A DNA stretch of 64,000 bases, from NCBI RefSeq assembly GCF_900100385.1, contig NZ_FNFC01000001.1, positions 1 to 64,000 of the forward strand, read 5' to 3'. How positions within the stretch are numbered: position 1 is the stretch's first letter; each line of letters begins with the position of its first letter. This document shows, in pieces, positions 34,696 to 44,075 of the stretch. Under the pieces are notes generated by a model. It did not search any database, was not told the origin of the DNA, and worked only from the letters and a program-made list of their open reading frames with translations. This DNA comes from Halovenus aranensis (lineage in GTDB: Archaea > Halobacteriota > Halobacteria > Halobacteriales > Haloarculaceae). Both the position numbers and the translations under genes were made by a program.

Positions 34696-36159
34696 TCACG
34701 CCGTGTCGATGGTCTGTAACACCGCGGCGTGGTCGCTTTCGGCCCGGAACTCGAACCGTGCGCCGCCTTCGGTCCCCTCGGTGACCGTGACCTCCCAGCC
34801 GTGCGAGCGGGCAATCTGGTCGACAATCGAGAGGCCAAAGCCAGTGCCCTCCTCGCTCGTGGTCATGCCGCGCTCGAACACCGCCTCGCGCTGGTCCTCG
34901 GGGATGCCGGGGCCGTCGTCCTCGACGTAGAAGCCGCGCTCGAAATCCAGGGGACCGACGCGGACGCTGACGCTCTCGGGGCCGTGTTCGTGGGCGTTGC
35001 GAAACAGGTTCACGAGCAACTGCGTCACCCGGTCCGGGTCGGCGGTAAGTTCAGTCTCCTGGACCGTCAACGTCGCCTCCGGATGGTCGACCTCCCACGG
35101 TGTCGTCTCGGCGGCGGCGGTCTGTTCCCACGCGGCGTCGGCGACTGCCTGCAGTGATATCTGGGCGGGGTCGACGACGAGCTGTCCCTGCTCTGCCATC
35201 GCGAGGAGGTCGTCGATGAGTGACTCCATCTGCTCGGCGATATCGGTGACGTTCTCACAGCGCTGGACCAGGCTGTCGCCGCCGGCTGCCGTGGCCTCGG
35301 CCTGCAGCGCTTCGAGTTCGCTTTTCAGGACGCCCAGCGGGTTCCGGAGGTCGTGTGCTACCGTCTGCCCGTACTCGGCGAGGCGCTCGTTTTGCTTTTC
35401 TATCTCTCGCCTGTATTTCTTGAGCCGGGTCACGTCGCGGTTGATGGCGACGAACCCCTCGATGGTGCCGTTCTCGGTGAGCGGTGAGATGGTCTGGTCG
35501 ACGACGTACCGCGACCCGTCTTTACGCTGATTGACGAGTTCGCCCTGCCAGACCTCGCCGGAGAGAATCGTCTCCCACAGCTCGCGGAAGGTCTCCTCGT
35601 CGTGTTCGCCGGAGTTGAGCAGCGAGGGGTCTTCGCCGATGGCCTCCGCCGCCGAGTAGCCCGTCGTCTCCTCGAAGGCGCTGTTGACGTACTGGATGGT
35701 GCCCTGCGTGTCCGTGATGAGGACGCCGTGACCGGCGTGCTCGACCGCGTTTCGGAATCGTTCGAGTTGGCGCTCGCGTGCTTTCCGTCTCGTGATGTCG
35801 ACGTTGACTGCGACGAATCTCGTGACCTCGCCGCCCTCCTCGATGGGCGCAATCGTCTGGTCGGCGACGTATCGCGTCCCGTTTCTCCGCTTGTTCACGA
35901 TTTCGTCGCGCCAGACCTCGCCGGAGAGAATCGTCTCCCACAGCTCCTCGTAGAACGTGCGGTCGTGTTCGCCCGATTTCAGGATGCGCGGCGTCTGGCC
36001 GACGGCCTCGCTCTCGCTGAATCCGGTAATCTCCTCGAACGCCGGGTTCACGTACTCGATGGTGCCGTCTACAGACGTGATGTATATGGAGTGACCGGCC
36101 GCTTCCGCGGTTTCCAGAAAGAGGTGTAGATTGTCCTCGTCGAGTCTGGTCTCGGTCAT
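34696..36159 (-). CDS. PAS-PAS sensor histidine kinase
   Basis: This 487-residue soluble kinase has two closely similar PAS domains (residues about 15-125 and 140-245). Both contain DGTIEYVNPAFEEITG-type or TQGTIQYVNSAFEETTG-type cores and a GEVW segment, so they probably arose by duplication. A HisKA domain with phospho-His in GQTVAHDLRNPLG follows, then a HATPase domain with LFRNAHEHG, YVEDDGPGIP and GTGFGLSIV. No membrane helix is present, so it senses intracellular ligand, redox state or light via PAS. A TATA-like element at 36184-36194 supports the ATG at 36159. No receiver partner is adjacent. Confidence 0.92.
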   Translation of the reverse strand: MTETRLDEDNLHLFLETAEAAGHSIYITSVDGTIEYVNPAFEEITGFSESEAVGQTPRILKSGEHDRTFYEELWETILSGEVWRDEIVNKRRNGTRYVADQTIAPIEEGGEVTRFVAVNVDITRRKARERQLERFRNAVEHAGHGVLITDTQGTIQYVNSAFEETTGYSAAEAIGEDPSLLNSGEHDEETFRELWETILSGEVWQGELVNQRKDGSRYVVDQTISPLTENGTIEGFVAINRDVTRLKKYRREIEKQNERLAEYGQTVAHDLRNPLGVLKSELEALQAEATAAGGDSLVQRCENVTDIAEQMESLIDDLLAMAEQGQLVVDPAQISLQAVADAAWEQTAAAETTPWEVDHPEATLTVQETELTADPDRVTQLLVNLFRNAHEHGPESVSVRVGPLDFERGFYVEDDGPGIPEDQREAVFERGMTTSEEGTGFGLSIVDQIARSHGWEVTVTEGTEGGARFEFRAESDHAAVLQTIDTA

Positions 36160-36240
36160 TTCGGTTTGTGTTCCAAACCCACTCGATAAGTATAGATGTT
36201 TCTTCGATTCCCGGGTTTGTGGACTGTTGACCCGACACAA

Positions 36241-37977
36241 CTAGCTGTCTGCCTGCGACGGTGGTCTCCGTGTGCCGTGTGAGCGCGGCGTCCAGACGTT
36301 TTCGACCGGTAGCGACACTTCGATTCGGTTGCCGCCGTATTCGCTCGTCTCGAATGTGAGTCGCCCACCCAGACGCTGGACACACCAGCTTACCGTCCAG
36401 AGGCCGAGGCTGCTCGAATGCTGGAGCGGCGTTTCGATTGCAGCGTCGATTGCCTCGCGTTCCGCGTCCGGGATGACCGGTCCGTTGTCCGCCACGACCA
36501 ACACGGCCCGCGGGTCGGGGTCGCCGACTTCGCGCAGTCGCACCTCGACCAGCGGGTCGTCGCTGTCGTTGTGCTCGATGGCGTTTTCGACGAGGTTCTC
36601 GACGACAAGGTCGAGCAGGCCGGTATGGGCGCTGGTGAGCGACAGCTCGTCCGGGAGGTCTGTCTGGAGGGTCACGCCCGGCTCGTCGTACTCGTTGAGG
36701 ACTGTCTCGACGATATTTGCCGCGTCTATCTCGACGGGACTGGTCTGTAGACCGATGACCTGCTCGATAGCGCGGGCCTTCTCGCCGACGCCGTTTAGCG
36801 TGGTCGCCGCTTTCTGAATGTCCTCGGCGAGCTGGCGCTCGGGGTCCTCAAGCCCCTCGGCGAGGACTTCTGCCTGTCCCTTGACGACGGTCAACTGGTT
36901 CCGGAGGTTGTGCCGGAGGACACGGTTGAGGACACTCAGACGCTGTTCGCGCAGGGTGCGCTCGGTCACGTCTCGGAACACGAGGAGGTGCCCGACGGTC
37001 CGGTACTGCCAGTCAGAGAGCGGCGATGCGGTCATCTCGAAGGTCCGGTTCCCCCGAGCGACAGTAAGCTCGACCGTCTCGCCGGGCGAGGGAAGCGTCA
37101 CGTCGTCGAACTGGGCCTCCAGTGGCTTGCCGAGGACCGAGTCGCGTTCGATGTCGAAGGCGTACTCCGCGACCGGGTTTACCTCGACAATGCGGCGTTG
37201 GTCGTCGACGATGAGGACGGCATCGAGCATGTTGTCGATAACGGCGTCCCGACCAAGCGCTCGCGTCGCAGGGACGAACTCGAAGAGGTCGTATCGGGTA
37301 AGCGCGTAGCCGAACGCGACACCGCTTACACTGACTGCATACGGTGTCATATCGAGCCCCTCGATTGGGGCGATACCCAGTACTGACAGGAAGTTGGCGG
37401 CGACCGGGACGATGGCTCCGACCACGAGCGCGGCCGACTGGTCGACGTACAGCCCTTCGGCCGTGAAAACGAGGCTGAGCAGGAGGAACGCTCCGGCCAG
37501 GATGAGTGCGTAGTTGTAGAGTGCAACCGGCCAGAACAGCGGGCCAAACGTCTGTACTGCCACGGCGACGCCGCCGGTGACGACTATCTCGTCGCTCGTC
37601 CAGATGAGTTCGTGGATAGGATTCGTGAACACGGCCGCGGCGGTGAGTGTGGCCACGGCGAGCAGTCCAGCGATGCGTCGTCTGGTAATCAGACGACGAC
37701 GGCCGGTGTACGAGAGAGCGAAGACAAGCCACGCTACGGGTGCAGTCGTCACACCGACCCACATCACCCGTTCGAGTAGCCGTCTGGTACCCTCCTCGTG
37801 AGTGAGCAAGCCAGCGGCGTAGATACCGCCCCAGACCAAACTCGCACACAGGAGCGCGGTCAACTCGGCCGCGCCCGCCTGTGGTCGCTGTCGCCAGACC
37901 AACGCGGCCACCACCGCGACGACGAGCAGACAACAGCCCAAAAGCAAGACAGATAACGGCCAGTGGCCCGGCTGCAT
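36241..37977 (-). CDS. Seven-helix membrane sensor histidine kinase
   Basis: This 578-residue protein has an N-terminal 7TM sensor region (residues about 1-225, e.g. WPLSVLLLGCCLLVVAVVAAL and YNYALILAGAFLLLSLVF). A PAS-like domain follows (NMLDAVLIVDDQRRIVEVN), then HisKA with LNRVLRHNLRNQLTVV (His in RHNLRN) and HATPase with VENLVENAIEHN, VVADNGPVIP and SSLGLWTVSW. This is the common haloarchaeal 7TM-PAS-kinase design. The ATG at 37977 fits a TATA-like element at 38004-38012. It stands between the soluble kinase and a divergent TPP enzyme gene. Confidence 0.92.
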   Translation of the reverse strand: MQPGHWPLSVLLLGCCLLVVAVVAALVWRQRPQAGAAELTALLCASLVWGGIYAAGLLTHEEGTRRLLERVMWVGVTTAPVAWLVFALSYTGRRRLITRRRIAGLLAVATLTAAAVFTNPIHELIWTSDEIVVTGGVAVAVQTFGPLFWPVALYNYALILAGAFLLLSLVFTAEGLYVDQSAALVVGAIVPVAANFLSVLGIAPIEGLDMTPYAVSVSGVAFGYALTRYDLFEFVPATRALGRDAVIDNMLDAVLIVDDQRRIVEVNPVAEYAFDIERDSVLGKPLEAQFDDVTLPSPGETVELTVARGNRTFEMTASPLSDWQYRTVGHLLVFRDVTERTLREQRLSVLNRVLRHNLRNQLTVVKGQAEVLAEGLEDPERQLAEDIQKAATTLNGVGEKARAIEQVIGLQTSPVEIDAANIVETVLNEYDEPGVTLQTDLPDELSLTSAHTGLLDLVVENLVENAIEHNDSDDPLVEVRLREVGDPDPRAVLVVADNGPVIPDAEREAIDAAIETPLQHSSSLGLWTVSWCVQRLGGRLTFETSEYGGNRIEVSLPVENVWTPRSHGTRRPPSQADS

Positions 37978-38065
37978 TGTCAAATATGCGTGTTTCTATT
38001 CGGATATATCTATCTCCAGTCGTGCTGTCTTCGCTTCCTTCCGACGACGCTGGTGAATGCAGGCC

Positions 38066-38074
38066 GTTTATATC
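38066..38074 (+). promoter_or_regulatory. TATA box for the TPP-enzyme gene
   Basis: GTTTATATC lies 23-31 bp upstream of the ATG at 38097, which predicts a leaderless message. Confidence 0.55.
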
Positions 38075-38096
38075 CGCCTCGCCAGAGTGACTACAT

Positions 38097-39740
38097 ATGA
38101 AGGTCGGCCGCGCAGTTATCGAACGACTCGCCGAGAACGGCATCGATACGCTCTTTGGCATTCCTGGCAAGCAGACGCTACCGCTGAACGAGGCAATTGG
38201 CAACCGGGACGACATCGACTTCGTCGTCGCGCGCCACGAGACGGCGGTTTCTCACGCCGCCTGGGGGTACGCCGAAACGAGTGGCAGGCCCGCCGCCACG
38301 GTCGTCATCCCGGGACCGGGCGATATGAACGCGATGAACGGGCTCAAAAACGCCCTGAACGACTGCACACCCCTGGTGCATATCGCCGTCGAGACCAGCC
38401 CCGAGATTCGAGGTGGTGACGGTATCCACGAGACGCCGCCCGACACCTACGACAACGTCGTCAAAACCAACACCGTCGTCGACAGCCCCGAGAGCACACT
38501 CGTCGAACTCCAGCAGGCGATAGATACAGCGATGACACCGCCCAAGGGTCCGGTAAGGGTGGGGATTCCAAAGAACTTCCTCAAACAGGACGTGGCCCTG
38601 GCTACTCCGGCGACGTACTCGCGAGAGTACACGACCGACGTACCCGCCGAGGACGTGGCCGCAGGTGCAGACCTGCTGGCGTCGAGTAGTGAGCCGGTCA
38701 TCCTCGCCGGCGGCGGCGTCCGGGCCTCCGGTGGGAGTGACCGCCTGCGTGCGGTTGCCGAGGCGTTGAACGCGCCTATCGTGACGACCTACAAGGGGAA
38801 AGGTGCAGTTCCCGACAGCGACGACCGCGTCGCCGGCGCGCTCTCGGGCAGTGCCAGCCCGGAGCTACTCGACTGTCTCGCCGAGGCCGACGCCATGCTC
38901 GCGGTCGGGACCGATTTCGACGCGGTCGCGACGCGGGCCTGGTCGGTCGAGGTCCCGGAGGCGCTCGTCCACGTAACCCTCTCGCCAGACGACCTCGGGA
39001 CGGGATACGACCCGACGGTCGGTATCGTCGCGGACGCGACCGCGGCGCTTGACGCGCTGGCGACCGAACTCGACGACCGGACGACGCCCGATGGGAACGG
39101 CATCGAGCGCGCCACCGCTGTCCGTGCGGGCACAGCCGACCGTATCGAACCGCTGCTGGGCGAGGAGCCACCCCTCACATCAGTCCAGGCGCTCCGAACG
39201 GTCCGAGAGGCCATCCCCGAGGAGACGGTCGTCGCGGCCGACGCTGGCGGGTTCCGCGTGTGGGGACTCAACGTCTTCGAGGCCGCCGGCCCGCGGTCGT
39301 ATGTCAATCCCGGCTCCTGGGCGACGATGGGCACCGGCCTCCCGTCGGGACTTGGGGCACAACTCGCAAATCCCGACGACGACGTCGTCGTCCTCACCGG
39401 CGACGGTGGTCTGATGATGTGCCTTCACGAACTACACACCGCAGTCTCGGAGGAGATTCCGGTCACTGTCCTCGTCTTCAACAACAGTGACTACGCCATC
39501 ATCAGCGAAGAGGCAGGACGTTCCTTCGACTTGCCCGAGGAAGCCTATAGCTGGGCTGACGCCCCGCTTGACTTCGCGACCATCGCTGATGGAATGGGCC
39601 TCGAGACGGCGCAAGCGAGCCGCCCCGACGAGATAGCAGCCGAACTCACCGACGCGCTCGATACCGACGCGCCGACGCTGCTCGAAGTGCCGACTGACCC
39701 GACGGAACCGCAGGCGAGCACCTGGATGTCGTCCGATTAG
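38097..39740 (+). CDS. Thiamine-diphosphate-dependent enzyme (acetolactate-synthase-like)
   Basis: This 547-residue protein has the three-domain ThDP fold. The N-terminal pyrimidine-binding domain has the catalytic Glu in VARHETAVSHAAWGYAE. A central domain follows (VILAGGGVRASGG, then APIVTTYKGKGAVPD). The C-terminal domain has the ThDP/Mg motif GDGGLMMCLHELHTAVS to VFNN. The active-site Glu is retained, so activity on a 2-oxo acid is likely (acetolactate synthase, benzoylformate or oxo-acid decarboxylase type). No small regulatory subunit or ilvC is adjacent, so it is probably not the main acetolactate synthase. The 3' end overlaps the convergent gene by 4 bp. Confidence 0.85.
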   Translation: MKVGRAVIERLAENGIDTLFGIPGKQTLPLNEAIGNRDDIDFVVARHETAVSHAAWGYAETSGRPAATVVIPGPGDMNAMNGLKNALNDCTPLVHIAVETSPEIRGGDGIHETPPDTYDNVVKTNTVVDSPESTLVELQQAIDTAMTPPKGPVRVGIPKNFLKQDVALATPATYSREYTTDVPAEDVAAGADLLASSSEPVILAGGGVRASGGSDRLRAVAEALNAPIVTTYKGKGAVPDSDDRVAGALSGSASPELLDCLAEADAMLAVGTDFDAVATRAWSVEVPEALVHVTLSPDDLGTGYDPTVGIVADATAALDALATELDDRTTPDGNGIERATAVRAGTADRIEPLLGEEPPLTSVQALRTVREAIPEETVVAADAGGFRVWGLNVFEAAGPRSYVNPGSWATMGTGLPSGLGAQLANPDDDVVVLTGDGGLMMCLHELHTAVSEEIPVTVLVFNNSDYAIISEEAGRSFDLPEEAYSWADAPLDFATIADGMGLETAQASRPDEIAAELTDALDTDAPTLLEVPTDPTEPQASTWMSSD

Positions 39741-40822
39741 AAGGGAAGCCGCGAGCGGACCCACCCGAGAACGCCGCTGTCGTCTGTCTCCTCTGTGGCG
39801 TCGACGGCCAACTCGACCCATTCGAACTCTGCTGACGACTCTATCTCGCCGCGCACGTCTTCGAGAATGTAGTCTTCCGGGTTCGCCGGGAGCGCGGGTG
39901 CCCGTTCTGTGTCGTCGTCTCCCACGTCCGAGAACGGCACGTGGGCCGCTTCCCCATCGGCTGGTCCACCGGTGGCCGTCTCGCGCTCCGGGTCGTCGTC
40001 CGCCTTCGTGGTCGACCCCTCCGGGTGGTCTGTCTCCGTAGTTGTGCCCGTCGTGGTGTCTGGGCCGTCGATGTGGTCGCCGGCTTCTGACTCCTCGGCC
40101 GTCGTCGCCGGGGAATCTCCCGTCACCGACGTGTCTGCCGTGGTCGGCGTCACCCACTGAATCGACTCCCCGTCGTCGCTTTCTGTTGTGTCGTCCGCGT
40201 CAGCCGCGACCGAGCGTTCATCTGTGGCATCGCCGGCGTCGTCCTGTGAATCGTCGCCGCCCTCGTCAGGCTCTGTCCCGGCCCGGGCGTCGTCTACTGA
40301 TACGTTCGTCTGCGATGAGTCGCCTGTCGACGATTCCGACTCCGAGGGCTCGGTCTCACTTTCCTCGTCGACTGACGGCTCGTCTGCACTCTCCTCGGTG
40401 TTGGTCTGTGCTGTCTCTTCGGGGTCGCCCTCGATGTCGGGGTCGATATCGGTCAGCGTCTCGACTGTGGTCTCGCCTTGCGTGACGACGATAGTCCCGT
40501 AGTTGATGAAATTGACGAGCGCCGGTATGTCGACGCGCTTGATGCCGTAGACGGTCTCGATTTGCTCGCCCGGGTCGATGTCTGTGCTAAATTCGAGCGT
40601 CGCATCTTCGACGCTCCAGGCGTCGCCCATGTAACTCGCGGTGAAGCTGAGGTGGTCTCGCGCGAGGTCGTCCGGGACGGTCTGGCGGTACGTGACGGTG
40701 ACAGGCTCCTCGCGCACGTTCTTGAGAATGAATTTGACCGCCACGTACGACTCTCGCCGGTATATGGTCACCTGACAGGCGAGGGCGTTCGTCCCGCCGT
40801 GGCGTCGTGTCGATTCTGTCAT
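39737..40822 (-). CDS. Unknown acidic protein, paralog of the upstream gene
   Basis: This 361-residue protein has an N-terminal beta-rich domain at about residues 15-115. Its core RESYVAVKFILKNVREEPVTV, then MGDAWSVEDATLEFSTDIDPGEQIETVYGIK, resembles the matching region of the next gene upstream. A long Asp/Glu/Ser/Thr-rich disordered segment (about 125-300) follows, then a short C-terminal helix (NPEDYILEDVRGEI, later VLGWVRSRLPF). It has no catalytic motif. It is the last gene of a three-gene leftward operon and is convergent (4-bp overlap) with the ThDP enzyme. I do not recognise the family. Confidence 0.7.
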   Translation of the reverse strand: MTESTRRHGGTNALACQVTIYRRESYVAVKFILKNVREEPVTVTYRQTVPDDLARDHLSFTASYMGDAWSVEDATLEFSTDIDPGEQIETVYGIKRVDIPALVNFINYGTIVVTQGETTVETLTDIDPDIEGDPEETAQTNTEESADEPSVDEESETEPSESESSTGDSSQTNVSVDDARAGTEPDEGGDDSQDDAGDATDERSVAADADDTTESDDGESIQWVTPTTADTSVTGDSPATTAEESEAGDHIDGPDTTTGTTTETDHPEGSTTKADDDPERETATGGPADGEAAHVPFSDVGDDDTERAPALPANPEDYILEDVRGEIESSAEFEWVELAVDATEETDDSGVLGWVRSRLPF

Positions 40823-40849
40823 CGCTCTGTAGCTCCCGGTTCTCGGGCG

Positions 40850-42106
40850 TCACTCATCCATGAACGTCTTCAGTGCACCTGTCACCTTCTCGCGCCAGCT
40901 CTGGATGGCACTGACCTCGGATTCGAGTTCCTCGACGCTGTCTTCCATCCCAGTGACACTCTCGTCGACTTCTTCGACGTCGTTCTCGACGCTGTCGAGT
41001 CGGGGTTCGACGGTCTCGCGCCACTCCGCGGTGGCTTCGACCTCGTTGCTCATCTCCGCGATTTCGGCTTCCATCGCTTCGAGTCGCTCTTCGAACTCGC
41101 CGAACACCGCCGCTGGCGGACCGTGTTCGTCGAGAACGTCCTCCATCGAGGAACTGAACGCCTCGATGTCACTCATCCGCGACTGGAGGTGTGCAATTCT
41201 GGCGTCACCGGCGTCGCCGTCGCCGAGTTCCGCGTCGAGCTGTCGGCGCTGTTCCGGCGTCAGGTCGCCGTCGTCGAGACGACTCTGTAGCTCGCTCACC
41301 AGCTCTGCTGTCGAAAGCGACGATACGTCTCGTTGCTCTTGCTCGCTTGCTGTCATCTCTGTGTCCTCCTGGGTGTTTTCGTCTGTCGGCGTTGCGGGGT
41401 CGTCGGTCTCGCTGTCCGTCGCGAGTGGGTCGGGTTCCGCCTCAGTTGCGAGCGGGTCGCTCTCTCCGGGGTCCGCCGAGTCCTCGGCACTCTCGGTCTC
41501 CTCGAACACACCCGACTCGGCCGAATCACTGTCGACCGCGTCGTCGCCCTGGCTGTCCTCGACTGTCAGTGGCTCCTCGTCGGGGTCGACCAGAATGTCG
41601 TCAGGGTCCGTCCCAAACTCCGCGGTCTCGGTCTCTATCGGCTCGGCACTGCCGGTCTCGTCGTCGACGGGCTCGAACCCACTTTCAGAGAGCGAGTCGG
41701 CCTGTTCGATAACGTCTTCGGCACCGCGACCGGCAGACTGTTCGGCGGTTTCGAGGGCTGTCACCGCGGCAATCCGGCAGTCTTCGAGCGCACGGGTGGC
41801 GACGGCGTCGTCGGCGTTCTCGATGAGATAGAGCGTCGTCAGCTCGGCGTCGGGGGCGAGGTCGGCCTCGAACTCCAGGCTCCCGTCCCGTACCGTCCAG
41901 GCGTCGCCGTCGAAATCCGGATGAAAGCCGATGCGGTCGGCGTCGAGACTCGGCACTGCGAGACGGACCTGGCACCGTTCGGGACGGTCCGAAACGAGCT
42001 TGAGAACCACCGCTGGCACCTCGAACTCGTCTTCGGTATAGAGCTGATGGACCGTGATTCCGTCGGCCGATATGGTCGCATCTCGATTGTACGAACGCTC
42101 TTCCAT
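40850..42106 (-). CDS. Unknown acidic coiled-coil protein, same N-terminal domain
   Basis: This 418-residue protein shares the beta-domain of the downstream gene: EDEFEVPAVVLKLVSDRPERCQV, then FDGDAWTVRDGSLEFEADLAPDAELTTLYLIE. An acidic linker follows, then a helical hairpin (LSTAELVSELQSRLDDGDLTPEQRRQLDAEL) and a coiled coil of about 90 residues (EFEERLEAMEAEIAEMSNEVE onward) ending SWREKVTGALKTFMDE. The helical part could mediate oligomerisation or partner binding. The ATG at 42106 begins MEERSYNRDATI; the frame is open slightly further upstream only through a TTG. It lies 27 bp upstream of its paralog. Confidence 0.7.
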   Translation of the reverse strand: MEERSYNRDATISADGITVHQLYTEDEFEVPAVVLKLVSDRPERCQVRLAVPSLDADRIGFHPDFDGDAWTVRDGSLEFEADLAPDAELTTLYLIENADDAVATRALEDCRIAAVTALETAEQSAGRGAEDVIEQADSLSESGFEPVDDETGSAEPIETETAEFGTDPDDILVDPDEEPLTVEDSQGDDAVDSDSAESGVFEETESAEDSADPGESDPLATEAEPDPLATDSETDDPATPTDENTQEDTEMTASEQEQRDVSSLSTAELVSELQSRLDDGDLTPEQRRQLDAELGDGDAGDARIAHLQSRMSDIEAFSSSMEDVLDEHGPPAAVFGEFEERLEAMEAEIAEMSNEVEATAEWRETVEPRLDSVENDVEEVDESVTGMEDSVEELESEVSAIQSWREKVTGALKTFMDE

Positions 42107-42167
42107 ACCGGAGGTGTCGCCCCACTGGGTCAAAACGGTGGCGATGCTATGTCAGCATTTTCATGTA

Positions 42168-43196
42168 TCAGGCGGGGCGACGCTTTCTGGCCCCGGTCTG
42201 GTCGATTTCGATTCGGTGGCCGCCGGTGTGACGCGACACGGAGAGCGACCAGCCACAGGTGCGTAGCTGCTTTTGAATGGCTTCCAGACGGGCCTCCTGC
42301 TGGCTGTCTGCCAGCGTGGTCGTACAGTCGACGTAGATTCCGTTCTCGGTCGTCCCGACTCGGACGACCCGTCTGTCGGGGGCGTCTCGCGCCGGAGTGT
42401 AGCCGCCGTCGCTCTCGATAGTCACGTCGCTCTGTGGATTCCGGTGCTGTGCCCGGAGTGTGATTGCTCGGCTGGTGAAGACCTGACCGTCGTTTGTTTG
42501 CCCGGCGACGACAGTCCGAATCAGGTCCCGGAGCGCCGACCGCACCTGCTCTGGGTCGGCTTCGAGTGGCTTCGAGTCGATAATCTCCAGCACGACAGAG
42601 TGTGTCTCGACGCTCTGCCAGGACTGCTCGACGACCGTCGCCAGCGACGGCGGCCCGGCCTGTGCCCTCGTGGTTGTCTCCGCCGGTGGATTGTCGGCTG
42701 GCGGCTCCGGCTCGGCCGACCCGTCAGTCCGAGGAGGCGGCGAACTTGACTCGCGTGCATCCGACGATTGGCTCATCGCTGCCGCCGACTCGGCCACGTC
42801 TCTGGCAGATGTCGGCTCGGACTCCGCCGCCTGTCCACTCTCGTCGGTTGGCGATGACGAGGTGTCGGCCGATTGCTCTGTGGTCGACCGCGCTGAATCC
42901 TCTGTGGACGTCGAAATCTCCGCTTTGACCTCCTCTAGCTGGTTCTGTGTCTGCTCGAACTGTCGCCGGTAGGTCGTCGTCTTCTCTTGTTGCTGTTCGA
43001 CCTGCTGTTCGAGGGCCGCCTGCTGGTCGTGAAGGTGTCTGATATGTCGGTAGAGGCCAACCCCGGCAGCCACCGCGACGGCCCCGAGTGCGCCGACTCC
43101 GAGGCCGACCTGTGGGCCCAGCAGATATCCGGCAAGTGCCGCCGCCACGACGGCGCCGCCCAGTCCACCCACGGCGAACAGTGTCTCCCGGCTCAT
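42168..43196 (-). CDS. Membrane protein with degenerate kinase-type ATPase domain
   Basis: This 342-residue protein has two N-terminal membrane helices (LFAVGGLGGAVVAAALAGYLL, VGALGAVAVAAGVGLY), a coiled coil of about 45 residues rich in Gln, and a Ser/Pro-rich disordered linker. A C-terminal domain of about 160 residues resembles the HATPase region of haloarchaeal sensor kinases in order and phrasing: SLATVVEQSWQSVETHS, ADPEQVRSALRDLIRTVVAG, then CGWSLSVSRHTGGHRIEI. The N-box Asn is replaced (DLIRTVV), the DxGxG box is absent (YVDCTTTLAD) and no His phospho-acceptor is seen, so ATP binding is doubtful. It is the first gene of the operon with the two acidic proteins. TATA-like AATAAATATC occurs at 43231-43240. 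Confidence 0.65.
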   Translation of the reverse strand: MSRETLFAVGGLGGAVVAAALAGYLLGPQVGLGVGALGAVAVAAGVGLYRHIRHLHDQQAALEQQVEQQQEKTTTYRRQFEQTQNQLEEVKAEISTSTEDSARSTTEQSADTSSSPTDESGQAAESEPTSARDVAESAAAMSQSSDARESSSPPPRTDGSAEPEPPADNPPAETTTRAQAGPPSLATVVEQSWQSVETHSVVLEIIDSKPLEADPEQVRSALRDLIRTVVAGQTNDGQVFTSRAITLRAQHRNPQSDVTIESDGGYTPARDAPDRRVVRVGTTENGIYVDCTTTLADSQQEARLEAIQKQLRTCGWSLSVSRHTGGHRIEIDQTGARKRRPA

Positions 43197-43291
43197 CGTT
43201 GGTACAGCCGTACCCACTATCTATAACAATAAATATCTAATTCCTCTGTCATACACGCGTCTGACGCCTGTCGGGTCAGGTACCCGAGAGG

Positions 43292-43921
43292 TCAGGCATC
43301 GCCGGCGATTTCGCGGTCGAAGCGGTCGAGAAACGACTCGACGAACGCGCTGCGGTCGTCGGCAATCGCTCGGCCGGCGTCGGTGTACATCCGCTCTGGC
43401 AGGTCGAGAATCTTCTTGTAGAAGTGGTTGTACTGGTGGGCTCCCGCCGACGTATCGTCCTCGGTGAGGGGTATCTCGGGGTCGTAGATCGTCTCGCCGC
43501 GTTCGCCGCCGTAACTGAAACAGCGCGCTATCCCGACGGCACCGAGCGCGTCGAGGTTGTCGGCGTCACAGAGAATCTCGGCTTCGAGTGTTTCGGGCTC
43601 TAGGTCGTTCGAGTACCGATGGACGCGGATAGCGTGACAAACACCGTCGACATGTGACTCGTCGACCCCGCGGTCGGCGAGAATGTCCTCGGCCTCCCGG
43701 GCACCCCAACTCGCGTGGTCGTCGATGTCGCCGCGGTCTTCGCGGACTCTGCCGATGTCGTGGAGTAAGACGGCGTGTCGAACGACGGTCTCCTCTGCTC
43801 GGTCGTAGGTATCGAGAAGGGTATCGGCGAGACGCTCGACGCGCTGGACGTGGTGCCAGTCGTGGGCCGGGTTCATCTCGTCGTCGAAATACGAGCGGGC
43901 GACTGCGCGAACGTCTTCCAT
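43292..43921 (-). CDS. HD-domain metal-dependent phosphohydrolase
   Basis: This 209-residue protein has HD-domain ligands HDWHHVQRVERLA, AVLLHDIGR (HD pair) and CDADNLDALGAVGIAR (Asp). The layout resembles small HD hydrolases acting on nucleotides. I chose the ATG at 43921 because MEDVRAVARSYFDDE is the usual start and a TATA-like element lies near 43947-43953. An upstream start at 44005 would add 28 basic residues of unlike composition. The substrate is unknown. Confidence 0.88.
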   Translation of the reverse strand: MEDVRAVARSYFDDEMNPAHDWHHVQRVERLADTLLDTYDRAEETVVRHAVLLHDIGRVREDRGDIDDHASWGAREAEDILADRGVDESHVDGVCHAIRVHRYSNDLEPETLEAEILCDADNLDALGAVGIARCFSYGGERGETIYDPEIPLTEDDTSAGAHQYNHFYKKILDLPERMYTDAGRAIADDRSAFVESFLDRFDREIAGDA

Positions 43922-44075
43922 GCCTGCCCGGATTCTCTCTCGTTCAATAACGGTTGTGGTGCCGGTTCGTGGTGATTCTCGGGGTACTCTTTGACACGCC
44001 GGCACAAACGAGGGTTTGTGCGCTCCAAGACAGACCCTCTCATCACCTCGCGGTAATGACCCACAGCAACCACAG

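Noticed and set aside
39737-42106. The two acidic proteins considered as CheF (DUF439) homologues because they are paralogs in a signalling region
   Set aside because: Their sequences do not resemble the CheF start or core that I recall. They share only a beta domain with each other and are far from the che genes.
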